Of a DNA stretch of 62,265 bases, positions 16,993 to 24,435 are shown piece by piece. Both the position numbers and the translations under genes were made by a program. The first letter of the stretch is position 1. Every line of letters starts with the position of its first letter. The DNA is from Bacteroidales bacterium (lineage in GTDB: Bacteria > Bacteroidota > Bacteroidia > Bacteroidales > P3): the NCBI GenBank assembly GCA_017454015.1, contig JAFTDW010000059.1, positions 1-62,265 of the forward strand, read 5' to 3'. The notes under the pieces are model-generated. The model had not been told where the DNA came from and searched no databases. It saw nothing but the letters and a program-made list of their open reading frames with translations.

Positions 16993-17667
16993 TTAGTCTA
17001 TGCCTTCGGCTATCCTCACTTGATGCACCACGCGGACGGTTACGGGAAGTATCACCACCTCGTAGAGGGTCTTGAGCAGCACCTGCCACACCACGAAGAG
17101 AGGCATGACCTTCCACGGCACTATGCCGCCCAGCGCCACGGGGAAGAAGATGAGCGAGTCGCAGGCTTCGCCTGCCAGCGAGCTGAGTATGGCACGCAGC
17201 ACGAAGTGGCGCTCGCCATGGCGCCGATGTAGCCACACCATGACATGGGCGTTGATGAACGAACCCACGAGGAACGCCATCAGCGAGGCAGCGACGATGC
17301 GCGGCGCAAGGCCGAACACCAGATGGAACGGCTCCTCGGTGATGCCGCCGTTGCCAGGCAAGGCGTCGACCAATGCGGCGAGCAGCACAAAGAGCAGGTT
17401 GAGGCCGAAGGCGCTCCAGATAAGGAGCCGCGAACGCTTCATGCCCCACACCTCGGACACCACGTCGTTGACGATGTAGCTGACGGGGAACACAAACAAG
17501 GCGCCCGTGAAACTCACGACGCCCACTTGAAACTGCTTCTCGGCAAAGAGGTTGGCGGCGATGAGGCAGACGGTGAAGAGTGACGCCAGTATATTGTAGA
17601 GCACGCTGACGTTGCCTGCGCCATTGGGGAAGACAATCCGTCGGGATTGCCCAGAATGCTTTTCCAT
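16993..17667 (-). CDS. Queuosine precursor transporter, YhhQ/VUT family
   Basis: A 224-residue integral membrane protein of the YhhQ (VUT_1) family, which imports queuosine precursors such as preQ0/preQ1. Landmarks are LYNILASLFTVCLIAANLFAEK, the conserved FPVSYIVNDVVSEVWG (asparagine and aspartate at the start of the loop) and SSLAGEACDSLIFFPVA in the second half. About six hydrophobic segments are visible. An upstream in-frame TTG at 17697 exists, but the ATG at 17667 gives a normal family N-terminus. Its proximity to queF supports a queuosine role. Confidence 0.85.
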   Translation of the reverse strand: MEKHSGQSRRIVFPNGAGNVSVLYNILASLFTVCLIAANLFAEKQFQVGVVSFTGALFVFPVSYIVNDVVSEVWGMKRSRLLIWSAFGLNLLFVLLAALVDALPGNGGITEEPFHLVFGLAPRIVAASLMAFLVGSFINAHVMVWLHRRHGERHFVLRAILSSLAGEACDSLIFFPVALGGIVPWKVMPLFVVWQVLLKTLYEVVILPVTVRVVHQVRIAEGID

Positions 17668-17717
17668 GATTCTTGTTTTGTTAAAGGGGGTTGGCAAGAG
17701 GACCCCTGTGAGGAAGA

Positions 17718-17754
17718 AAACAGTGCAAGAGCCGCACGGCTTCTTGCACTGTTT
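17718..17754 (-). terminator. Intrinsic terminator after gapA
   Basis: A stem of AAACAGTGCAAGA-GCC (17718-17733) with GGCTTCTTGCACTGTTT (17738-17754), one bulged base. T/A-rich runs flank both sides (plus-strand CCCTTTTTT), so it may be bidirectional. It lies in the 100 bp between gapA and the YhhQ gene. Confidence 0.8.
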
Positions 17755-17767
17755 CCCTTTTTTATTT

Positions 17768-18775
17768 TTAGAGAAGGGTTACGAGCTTGGCGGCGAGGTC
17801 GGCCACGCGGGTGCTGTAGCCTTTCTCGTTGTCGTACCACGAGATGACTTTCACGAAGTTGCCATCCATCACCTGGGTGAGCAGGCTGTCGAAGATAGAG
17901 CTGTTGGTGTTGTCGATGATGTCGACGCTCACTATAGGCTCGTCAACATACTGCAGCACGCCTTTCATGGAGCCTTCGGCGGCCTCCTTGATGGCGGCGT
18001 TGATCTCCTCTTTGGTGACGCTGCGGTTGAGCTCGGCGGTGAGGTCGACAACAGAGCCGTCGGGAGTGGGCACGCGCATGGCGAAGCCGTCGAGTTTGCC
18101 TTTAAGCTCGGGGATGACGAGACCCACAGCCTTGGCGGCACCCGACGAGGTGGGGATGATCGACACGGCGGCGGCACGGGCACGGCGCAGGTCGCTGTGA
18201 GGCTGGTCGAGTATCTTCTGGTCGTTGGTGTAGCTGTGTATGGTGTTCATCATGCCGCGCTTGATGCCGAACTTGTCGTTGAGCACCTTGGCGACGGGGG
18301 TAAGGCAGTTGGTGGTGCAGCTGGCGTTGGAGACGAGCTGCATCTCGCGCGTCAGCGTGTTGTCGTTGACGCCCATCACGATGGTGGCGTCAACATCGTC
18401 GGCCTTGCTGGCGGGCACGGTGAGTATCACCTTCTTGGCGCCGGCGTTGATGTGTTTCATCATCTGCTCGCGTTTCTTGAAGAGACCGGTGCTCTCCACC
18501 ACTATGTCGATGCCCAGCTCGCGCCACGGCAGGTTCTCCGGGTCGCGCTCGGCGTAGATTTTCACTTTCTTGCCGTTCACCACTATGCAGTCGCCTTCGG
18601 CGTGCACTTCACCGTCGAAGTTGTCGTGCACAGAGTCGTATTTGAACAGGTAGGCGAGGGTGTCGGCACTCGTCAGGTCGTTGACAGCAACGATGTCAAG
18701 CTCGGGGTGAGCCAGCATTGCGCGGAAGGACATACGTCCGATACGGCCGAAGCCGTTGATAGCAACTTTTGCCAT
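17768..18775 (-). CDS. gapA: Glyceraldehyde-3-phosphate dehydrogenase
   Basis: A 335-residue glycolytic enzyme that converts glyceraldehyde-3-phosphate and phosphate to 1,3-bisphosphoglycerate with NAD. The Rossmann loop INGFGRIGR is at residues 6-14, and the catalytic Cys153 lies in SNASCTTNCLTP. Later TIHSYTNDQ, TSSGAAKA and the C-terminal SWYDNEKGYSTRV are intact. Asp33 at the end of beta-2 favours NAD. It has its own promoter and terminator, so it is monocistronic. No unusual features. Confidence 0.97.
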   Translation of the reverse strand: MAKVAINGFGRIGRMSFRAMLAHPELDIVAVNDLTSADTLAYLFKYDSVHDNFDGEVHAEGDCIVVNGKKVKIYAERDPENLPWRELGIDIVVESTGLFKKREQMMKHINAGAKKVILTVPASKADDVDATIVMGVNDNTLTREMQLVSNASCTTNCLTPVAKVLNDKFGIKRGMMNTIHSYTNDQKILDQPHSDLRRARAAAVSIIPTSSGAAKAVGLVIPELKGKLDGFAMRVPTPDGSVVDLTAELNRSVTKEEINAAIKEAAEGSMKGVLQYVDEPIVSVDIIDNTNSSIFDSLLTQVMDGNFVKVISWYDNEKGYSTRVADLAAKLVTLL

Positions 18776-18828
18776 AATATATTGTTTTTGTGTTTGTTAA
18801 TAAAGTTTTTGTTTTTATTTACCTTTTA

Positions 18829-18836
18829 CAAAGGTA
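18829..18836 (-). promoter_or_regulatory. Predicted -7 box for gapA
   Basis: TACCTTTG on the minus strand fits TAnnTTTG. The implied leader is about 45-50 nt and very T/A-rich. Confidence 0.65.
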
Positions 18837-18926
18837 CGCATTTTTTTGAATATCAGCCTAAAAAAAATCACTTTCACCGAGTTTTAAATGTTAATTAAAA
18901 CCTGAGGCAATGCCGTGATACCTTGT

Positions 18927-18947
18927 TTTCTTCGCAACCCTCGTTTT
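18927..18947 (+). repeat. Truncated type A repeat (left end only)
   Basis: TTTCTTCGCAACCCTCGTTTT is identical to the left end of the type A repeats. The copy stops exactly at the stop codon of DUF4143 ATPase 2 (18947-18949), and the remaining 65 bp of the element are missing. Confidence 0.6.
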
Positions 18948-20143
18948 TAGTATAGGAATCCGAACAGCCACAGAGGTATTTTGTTGCCGAAGCCCACTTC
19001 AATGTCGTCGGCAACGACATAGCTGTTGTCTATGTCGCGTATCTGTCCGAAGCCTTTGTCTTTGCCGCCAACCTCAAACAGGTATTTGTCGTCAACCAAC
19101 AGGTCGCCCTGCTTGGGTTGCTTCAGTTTGTGGGCTTGCGCCAGGGTCATGGCAAAGAAAGTCTCACGCTGCGTTCCAATATCCACCGTGTTGTTCAACG
19201 CATGCATCACATTGGGGTTGTCAAACAGTAGCTTGGCAGGTTTTCCTATAGCCTTGAGACCCTTGCCGTCCGACCTCAGCTGCCGTATCAGCGAAGCCCT
19301 CTCCAGCAGCGTCATCAGCCGTATGAGCTGGTTGCGGGTTATAGCCAACTTCTCGCACATGGAGGTGATGTTCAGCGTGAACGGCACCATCTGAGCCAGC
19401 ATCATCAGCAGGCTCTTGGTCTTCGACAATGTCTCATATTCAATGCTCTCCACTGCTGGAATGTCGTTCTCAATGATAGTCACTATTATGCGTTGCAGCC
19501 GCTCGGCATAGCTCTCCTTCGTGGCAGTCTCGGCAAAGAAAGGGTAGTAGCCGCACTGTATATACCGCTCAAAATGCGGCAGCACTTTGGTTTTTGACGT
19601 GAGCTCCGCAGCGCGTGCAACATGCTTCGCCAACAACTCGTCCAGTGTGAGAACCGGCAGCTGTGCCACTCCGTTCATCTCAAGGTACTCACGAAACGAC
19701 AGTCCGTAAAGATGATACATACGGACTCTGCGCGACAAGTCGGCCTGCGCGTTGTCGAGTTCAAGCAGCGACGACCCAGTGAATATGATATGCAGCTTGG
19801 GGTAACTGTCGTATATGTTCTTCAGTTCGCGCACCCAGTGGGCATAACGGTGTACCTCGTCGAGAAAGAGGTGCGTCACACCGTGTGTGTAGAGGTATTC
19901 GGTCAACTCGCTGAGAGTGTGGTTGCTAAACCATAAATTGTCCAGCGAAACATAGAATGCCTGCGTCCTGTCGTGGAACGCTGTTTTGATATGCTGTAGC
20001 AGCATGGTCGTCTTGCCAACACCGCGGGAACCTTTGATGCCAATCAGACGTTCGCTCCAGTCAACCGACTTGTGCAGATACCTTACGAAGCCGCAATCGG
20101 TCTCGTCAATGTTTCTATTATACGCTAAAACAAGATTTTGCAT
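18947..20143 (-). CDS. AAA+ ATPase with DUF4143-type C-terminus (copy 2)
   Basis: A 398-residue P-loop ATPase of the AAA_14/DUF4143 group; role unknown. Walker A GSRGVGKT is at residues 38-45 and Walker B HLFLDEVH at about 91-98, followed by IIFTGSSLLEL and the RRVRMYHLYGLSFREYL segment typical of this family. The C-terminal half includes a winged-helix-like stretch (ITSMCEKLAITRNQLIRLMTLLERASLI) and a final domain with LLVDDKYLFEVGGKDKGFGQ, resembling the nuclease-like fold (E-x-G-x-K). It is more distant from copies 1 and 3 than they are from each other. A single gene between gapA and mtgA with an iterated palindromic promoter region. Confidence 0.86.
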   Translation of the reverse strand: MQNLVLAYNRNIDETDCGFVRYLHKSVDWSERLIGIKGSRGVGKTTMLLQHIKTAFHDRTQAFYVSLDNLWFSNHTLSELTEYLYTHGVTHLFLDEVHRYAHWVRELKNIYDSYPKLHIIFTGSSLLELDNAQADLSRRVRMYHLYGLSFREYLEMNGVAQLPVLTLDELLAKHVARAAELTSKTKVLPHFERYIQCGYYPFFAETATKESYAERLQRIIVTIIENDIPAVESIEYETLSKTKSLLMMLAQMVPFTLNITSMCEKLAITRNQLIRLMTLLERASLIRQLRSDGKGLKAIGKPAKLLFDNPNVMHALNNTVDIGTQRETFFAMTLAQAHKLKQPKQGDLLVDDKYLFEVGGKDKGFGQIRDIDNSYVVADDIEVGFGNKIPLWLFGFLY

Positions 20144-20170
20144 AATTTATCCCTTCTGTTATCTTAATTG

Positions 20171-20178
20171 CAAAGATA
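20171..20178 (-). promoter_or_regulatory. Predicted -7 box for ATPase 2
   Basis: TATCTTTG on the minus strand (CAAAGATA on plus), followed by CAATTAAG. The leader to the ATG at 20143 is about 22 nt. Confidence 0.65.
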
Positions 20179-20186
20179 CGATATTT

Positions 20187-20267
20187 TTTCTTTATAAAGA
20201 AAGTTTTAGTAATTTTTTTTTCTTTTAAAAGAAAGTTTTTGATAAAAATCTATCTCTGCAAAGAAAG
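20187..20267 (-). promoter_or_regulatory. Iterated palindromes at 32 bp spacing upstream of ATPase 2
   Basis: Two perfect 16 bp palindromes, TTTCTTTATAAAGAAA (20187-20202) and TTTCTTTTAAAAGAAA (20219-20234), and a third half-site AAAGAAAG (20260-20267) lie at an exact 32 bp period (AAAGAAAG at 20196, 20228, 20260). The nearest palindrome is 9 bp from the -7 box. This is likely an operator array (inference). Confidence 0.6.
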
Positions 20268-20357
20268 ATTTATGGCGTTTTTCATTGGGATTTCCGAGGC
20301 TTGTCCTTATATAATAAGTTCAGAGTGGTTTTGTAGGGAATATTGCGAAATTGTTCG

Positions 20358-20365
20358 TAACTTTG
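20358..20365 (+). promoter_or_regulatory. Predicted -7 box for mtgA-xerD
   Basis: TAACTTTG followed by TA, 27 bp before the GTG start at 20392. Confidence 0.55.
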
Positions 20366-20391
20366 TACTCTATATTTAATAGGCTGTATTC

Positions 20392-21276
20392 GTGGCAAGT
20401 TACAAGAAATCAGAGCCCAAGAAAGGTGCAGAGCCCAGGAAAGGGAGTGGCAAAAAGAGGAGTGGCAAGGGCAAACGAGGGTGGAAAAACAAGACCTTCG
20501 GCCAAAAGGTTTGGAAAATTGCATGGCTGACGGCTGTCATCCTTGTGGGCATATCGCTGTTCAACGTGCTGTTTTGCCGTGTGTTCTTTCCTCCGCTCAC
20601 GCCTCTTATGGTGCAGCGTTTTTTCGAGCAGGTGAAAGACCCCGACCGCTCTGTGCATTTTGAGCGCGACTATGTGCGCATCAAGAATATCTCGCCCAAC
20701 CTTGTCGACGCCGTGGTTGCCTCGGAGGACGGCAAGTTCATGCACCACGACGGCTTCGACGTGGCGCAGCTCAAAATAAGCTACATGGAGAACAAGCGTG
20801 GCCGTCGCGTGCGCGGCGGCAGCACCATAAGCATGCAGACTGCCAAGAATGCCTTCCTAACCCACCGGCGCAGCGTCGCGCGCAAAGTGCTGGAAGCCTA
20901 CTACACCAAGCTGATAGAGGCATTGTGGGGCAAGAAGCGTATCATGGAAGTCTATCTCAACATCATAGAGTTTGGCGACGGCATATACGGCTGCGAGGCG
21001 GCGGCGCAGCATTATTTCGGCCACAGCGCGGCCAAGCTCACCACCGCCGAGGCGGCGCAGCTCGCCGTGACACTGCCGTCGCCGTTGCGGCTCAACCCCG
21101 CCCACAAGACACCTTATTTCCGTGGCCGTGCGCAGACCATACAGGCGCGTATGGCCAAATACGGACATGTGAGGCTCGACGCCAAGAAGGAGATTCAAGC
21201 CCGCGACCGCAAGCGCGGCAAGCCTCGCGAGAGCCTCTTCGACTTTATCATCTTCGTTATCGACGACAAGCTATGA
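20392..21276 (+). CDS. mtgA: Monofunctional biosynthetic peptidoglycan transglycosylase
   Basis: A 294-residue GT51 glycosyltransferase that polymerises lipid II into glycan strands at the inner membrane. A highly basic N-terminal tail (Lys/Arg-rich, residues 4-40) precedes one transmembrane helix (about 43-65). The catalytic motifs are intact: VASEDGKFMHHDGFD (Glu near residue 111) and RGGSTISMQTAKNAFL, then KKRIMEVYLNIIEFGDGIYG. No transpeptidase domain follows. The start is GTG; a -7 box lies 27 bp upstream. The stop overlaps the xerD start (21273-21276), so the two are co-translated. Confidence 0.93.
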   Translation: MASYKKSEPKKGAEPRKGSGKKRSGKGKRGWKNKTFGQKVWKIAWLTAVILVGISLFNVLFCRVFFPPLTPLMVQRFFEQVKDPDRSVHFERDYVRIKNISPNLVDAVVASEDGKFMHHDGFDVAQLKISYMENKRGRRVRGGSTISMQTAKNAFLTHRRSVARKVLEAYYTKLIEALWGKKRIMEVYLNIIEFGDGIYGCEAAAQHYFGHSAAKLTTAEAAQLAVTLPSPLRLNPAHKTPYFRGRAQTIQARMAKYGHVRLDAKKEIQARDRKRGKPRESLFDFIIFVIDDKL

Positions 21277-22184
21277 TGTCCGATTGGGTTAAACTGCAAC
21301 GCGACTTTGAGCGTTACCTCAAGTTGGAGAAGCACCTCGCAGCCAACTCTGTGGAGGCCTATCTGCGCGACTTGGGGCACCTCTCGCGCTTTGCCACTGA
21401 GCGTGGGCTCGACGCCGACAAGGTGCGCCTCGAAGACCTTCAGCTGCTGCTCAAAGAACTCAACGGTAGTGATATAGCACTTGCCACGCAGTGCCGTTTC
21501 ATCTCTGGCTGGCGCACCTTCTTCAAGATGCTCCTCGTGGAGGATGCCATCAGCGAGAACCCCGCAGACCTCCTTGAGATGCCGCGCCCCTCGCGCCACC
21601 TGCCCGATGTGCTAACCGACGAGGAGATCGACGCCATAGAGGCCACCCTCGACCTCAGCAACCCCTCGCAGGCTCGCAACAAGGTTATCATCGAAGTCCT
21701 CTACGGCTGCGGTCTGCGTGTGTCGGAACTCACCATGTTGCGCCTCTCCAACATCTATGCCGACGAGGAGTGCCTTATGGTCACTGGCAAGGGCTCCAAG
21801 CAACGCTGGGTGCCTATCAACAAGTCGGCCCTCAAGCAACTCGACCTCTACATACACACCATACGATGCCATATAGCGCCACGCAAAGGGGAGGAGAATT
21901 ATGTGTTTCTCAACAACCGCGGCGCACATCTGAGCCGTATCTATGTGTTCCGCTTCCTCAAAGAGGCCGTGGCGGCGGCGGGTATCAACAAGCAGGTGAG
22001 CCCCCACAGCCTTCGCCACAGCTTCGCCACAGAGCTGGTCCAGAATGGTGCCGACCTGCGTGCCGTGCAGGAGATGCTGGGCCACGCCACCATCACCACC
22101 ACCGAGATATACACTCACCTCTCCCGCCAGTACCTCCGCGACACAATAGAGACCTACCACCCACACTACAAGAAGAAACCATAA
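21273..22184 (+). CDS. xerD: Tyrosine recombinase XerD-like
   Basis: A 303-residue site-specific recombinase, probably resolving chromosome dimers at dif with a XerC partner. It has a SAM-like N-terminal DNA-binding domain (residues 1-105) and a catalytic domain with Arg149 (GCGLRVSEL), Lys173 (TGKGSKQRW), His245 and Arg248 (HSLRHSF), His271 (LGHATITTTEIY) and the nucleophile Tyr280. Two adjacent ATGs (21273, 21276) could serve as start; the upstream open frame lies inside mtgA. Its 3' end (22137-22170) is duplicated at 24324-24357, which marks the boundary of an inserted islet. Confidence 0.93.
   Translation: MMSDWVKLQRDFERYLKLEKHLAANSVEAYLRDLGHLSRFATERGLDADKVRLEDLQLLLKELNGSDIALATQCRFISGWRTFFKMLLVEDAISENPADLLEMPRPSRHLPDVLTDEEIDAIEATLDLSNPSQARNKVIIEVLYGCGLRVSELTMLRLSNIYADEECLMVTGKGSKQRWVPINKSALKQLDLYIHTIRCHIAPRKGEENYVFLNNRGAHLSRIYVFRFLKEAVAAAGINKQVSPHSLRHSFATELVQNGADLRAVQEMLGHATITTTEIYTHLSRQYLRDTIETYHPHYKKKP
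22137..22170 (+). repeat. Direct repeat 1 (xerD 3' end)
   Basis: The 34 bp segment of xerD from CGCGACACAATAGAGACC to CACTACA recurs at 24324-24357 with one mismatch. It encodes RDTIETYHPHY. Confidence 0.8.
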
Positions 22185-22255
22185 ACAGCCACAGGGAAAA
22201 ACAGCAAATGTTCGACATAGACTCCATGTCTTGGATACTATAAAACACAAGTGAT

Positions 22256-22669
22256 ATGGAAAAGATAACACACACATTGCTAATTTTCGCCATGGTAATG
22301 CTCTCGGCATGTGGAGGGAGGCAGACGCAGACGGAAAACGCCAAAGCAGCCGCCAATGAGCCAACGGAAGTGAAAGTACAACAACATGGCTGCACACTGA
22401 CGGGTACTATCGGTGAAGACAATGCCAGCATGGTGTTGGAAAAGAACGGTGGAGAAGTGACGGGTGCCGTTACAAGATGCGATGCCTGCGTACCCATCGA
22501 TGTTAAAGGCACATGGCGGGGCAACTTTATCGAGGTAGAAGGGTTCAGTATGGCTGGCTCACATATCAAATATAAGCTGACCGTCACGGGCAACGCCGTG
22601 CAAGGCCTCGAGACATTGTCCGCCGAAGGAGAGGTTGAGGAGCAAGATGTCTCAATGACGATAGAATAA
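22256..22669 (+). CDS. Small lipoprotein of unknown function
   Basis: A 137-residue putative lipoprotein: signal peptide with lipobox LSAC (Cys19) followed by GGRQTQ, then a Gly/Thr/Val-rich all-beta-looking domain (TLTGTIGEDNASMVLEKNG, VPIDVKGTWRGNFIEVEG, IKYKLTVTGNAVQG). Two further cysteines (CDAC) may form a disulphide. I do not recognise the family. It lies inside the 2.2 kb segment between the two copies of the xerD 3' end, 71 bp after xerD, and may have arrived with ATPase 3. Confidence 0.7.
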   Translation: MEKITHTLLIFAMVMLSACGGRQTQTENAKAAANEPTEVKVQQHGCTLTGTIGEDNASMVLEKNGGEVTGAVTRCDACVPIDVKGTWRGNFIEVEGFSMAGSHIKYKLTVTGNAVQGLETLSAEGEVEEQDVSMTIE

Positions 22670-22741
22670 CCGCGGTATTGAGGAACGCATAAATTCCATT
22701 AAGATACGCGACTTTTAAGAAAACTGTTGCGTGCGAAATTT

Positions 22742-22773
22742 TTTGGTCAATTTGAAAAAAGTTTGTACCTTTG
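22742..22773 (+). promoter_or_regulatory. Strong promoter-like element without an adjacent ORF
   Basis: TTTG (22742-22745) and TACCTTTG (22766-22773) are separated by 20 bp, a full match to the Bacteroidota -33/-7 consensus. The nearest ORF start is 220 bp downstream. Confidence 0.6.
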
Positions 22774-22902
22774 CAGTTCAACCGTCCAAAATCTGTCAAC
22801 CAAATCCTGGGAAAGTCACCTGATTAGGGATATGAGATAAACAATGTAAACCAATTCAGTTTAACCGTCCCCAATCTGTCAACCAATTTCAGCGAAAGTT
22901 AC
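22774..22902 (+). repeat. Pair of imperfect 46 bp direct repeats downstream of the promoter
   Basis: 22774-22819 and 22857-22902 share CAGTT-AACCGTCC, the block AATCTGTCAACCAA and the block GAAAGT, at 83 bp spacing. A weaker third echo (CCAAAAGTTGTCAAAAAC) starts at 22911. No coding potential is evident. The whole gap 22670-22995 holds only this, the promoter and the palindrome. Confidence 0.6.
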
Positions 22903-22927
22903 TTCAGTTCCCAAAAGTTGTCAAAAA

Positions 22928-22961
22928 CAAAAGTTTTTGGAATATATTCCAAAAACTTTTG
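22928..22961 (+). promoter_or_regulatory. Perfect 34 bp palindrome at the ATPase 3 promoter
   Basis: The arm CAAAAGTTTTTGGAATA (22928-22944) is followed directly by its exact reverse complement (22945-22961). It ends 1 bp before the -7 box TATATTTG at 22963-22970. A fully symmetric 34 bp site is unlikely by chance and suggests an operator. Confidence 0.7.
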
Positions 22962-22962
22962 C

Positions 22963-22970
22963 TATATTTG
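22963..22970 (+). promoter_or_regulatory. Predicted -7 box for ATPase 3
   Basis: TATATTTG followed by CA, 25 bp before the ATG at 22996, directly abutting the 34 bp palindrome. Confidence 0.6.
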
Positions 22971-22995
22971 CAATGAGGAACAATTATAATGAAGC

Positions 22996-24216
22996 ATGGA
23001 CACAATACAGAGAACCAATTACTTGGAATATCTAAACAAGTTTCGCGACACAAAAATAATCAAAGTAATCACAGGTGTACGGCGATGTGGAAAGAGCGTA
23101 TTGATGCAACAATATGCAGAAAAGCTCAAGTCGTCTGGCGTGGATGCGAGACGAATAATAACAATAAACTTCGAAGATTACGACTATCACCAACTTCGCG
23201 AACCCCAAGCCTTGTACGACTACGTCAAACGGCACCTCTCCCAAGGACAGATGAACTATGTGTTTCTCGACGAGATACAGCATGTGACCAACTACGCCGA
23301 CGTGGTCGATGCACTTTTCATCAAAGAAAATGTCGACATATACATCACCGGTTCCAATGCGTATATGCTGTCCAGTGAGATTGCCACACTGCTTTCTGGC
23401 CGTTATGTTGAGCTTAGGCTGCTCCCATTTTCTTTGAAAGAATATGCGCAGGCTCGCAATGACGAGCCGTCGATTGACAGGCTGTATGCCGATTACATCA
23501 CATATTCATCGTTTCCGTATGTCGCCAGCATCATGCACGACACACAAGTTGTCAACGATTATCTGCGTGGAATATACAGTACCATAGTGCTGAAAGATGT
23601 TGTACAACGCAACAGGATTGGCGACACCATGATGCTTGAAAGCGTGATGGCTTTTGTGGCTGACAACATCGGGAACACCTTGTCAACCAAAAAGATTGCA
23701 GACACAATGACATCCGCGGGACGCAGAATTGATGTCAAGACTGTGGAGAAATACCTCACAGCACTGGGCGAAAGTTGTATTGTATACCCTGTGAAACGAT
23801 ACGATGTAAAAGGCCACAGCCTTCTTAAGACATTAGAGAAGTACTACCTTGTAGACGTAGCCTTGCGAAACATGCTCCTCGGCACACGCGGCATAGACTA
23901 TGGTCGGGTGCTGGAAAATGTTGTATTCCTCGAACTTATGCGCAGGTATCCAAATGTATATATAGGCAAGGTAGGCAACATGGAGGTGGATTTCGTATCA
24001 ACCGATGGCACATATACACACTACTTTCAAGTCTGCGCATCGATGAGGGAAGAAGCCACACGTAACCGTGAGTTGAAAGTTCTACAGGCTATCGACGACA
24101 ACTTTCCAAAGACAGTTCTGACCCTCGACCCCGACCCGACGACATACTACAACGGCATCAAGCAGCAGAACGCTCTTGAATGGCTTACACAAGCCATTCC
24201 CCCTGTTTCGGACTGA
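22996..24216 (+). CDS. AAA+ ATPase with DUF4143 domain (copy 3)
   Basis: A 406-residue P-loop ATPase. Walker A GVRRCGKS is at residues 27-34 and Walker B YVFLDEIQ at about 88-95, then DIYITGSNAYMLSSEIATLLSGRY, the hallmark of the AAA_14/DUF4143 group. Later come LENVVFLELMRRYPNVYIGKVGNMEVDFV and YFQVCASM, a degenerate PD-(D/E)XK-like pattern (E ... E-x-D-F ... Q-V). The family role is unknown; suggestions in the literature are general. It sits in an AT-richer 2.2 kb islet between copies of the xerD 3' end, with a perfect palindromic operator-like site at its promoter. Confidence 0.88.
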   Translation: MDTIQRTNYLEYLNKFRDTKIIKVITGVRRCGKSVLMQQYAEKLKSSGVDARRIITINFEDYDYHQLREPQALYDYVKRHLSQGQMNYVFLDEIQHVTNYADVVDALFIKENVDIYITGSNAYMLSSEIATLLSGRYVELRLLPFSLKEYAQARNDEPSIDRLYADYITYSSFPYVASIMHDTQVVNDYLRGIYSTIVLKDVVQRNRIGDTMMLESVMAFVADNIGNTLSTKKIADTMTSAGRRIDVKTVEKYLTALGESCIVYPVKRYDVKGHSLLKTLEKYYLVDVALRNMLLGTRGIDYGRVLENVVFLELMRRYPNVYIGKVGNMEVDFVSTDGTYTHYFQVCASMREEATRNRELKVLQAIDDNFPKTVLTLDPDPTTYYNGIKQQNALEWLTQAIPPVSD

Positions 24217-24298
24217 ACATACCATGACCCCCTTGTATAATAACATACGGCATATGAGAGCACGTCTCTCCGAGATGCATTTGTCTATTGTCATGAGG

Positions 24299-24320
24299 CC
24301 CCACACTAACGTGCGGGGTT
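24299..24320 (+). terminator. Weak hairpin after ATPase 3
   Basis: CCCC-A-CAC (24299-24306) pairs with GTG-C-GGGG (24311-24318) with one mismatch around TAAC; only TT follows. Possible terminator, 80 bp after the stop codon. Confidence 0.35.
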
Positions 24321-24323
24321 ATT

Positions 24324-24357
24324 CGCGACACAATAGAGACCTACCACCCTCACTACA
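24324..24357 (+). repeat. Direct repeat 2 (copy of the xerD 3' end)
   Basis: 33 of 34 bases match 22137-22170. Read in the xerD frame it gives RDTIETYHPHY and then RKKISHIRNI before a stop; the single mismatch is synonymous (CCA to CCT). It looks like a displaced gene end left by an insertion. Confidence 0.8.
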
Positions 24358-24435
24358 GAAAAAAATAAGTCATATACGCAATATATAAATACAAACCGAG
24401 TTATATTTATATTCAATTCCATTTAAAAAATTAAG

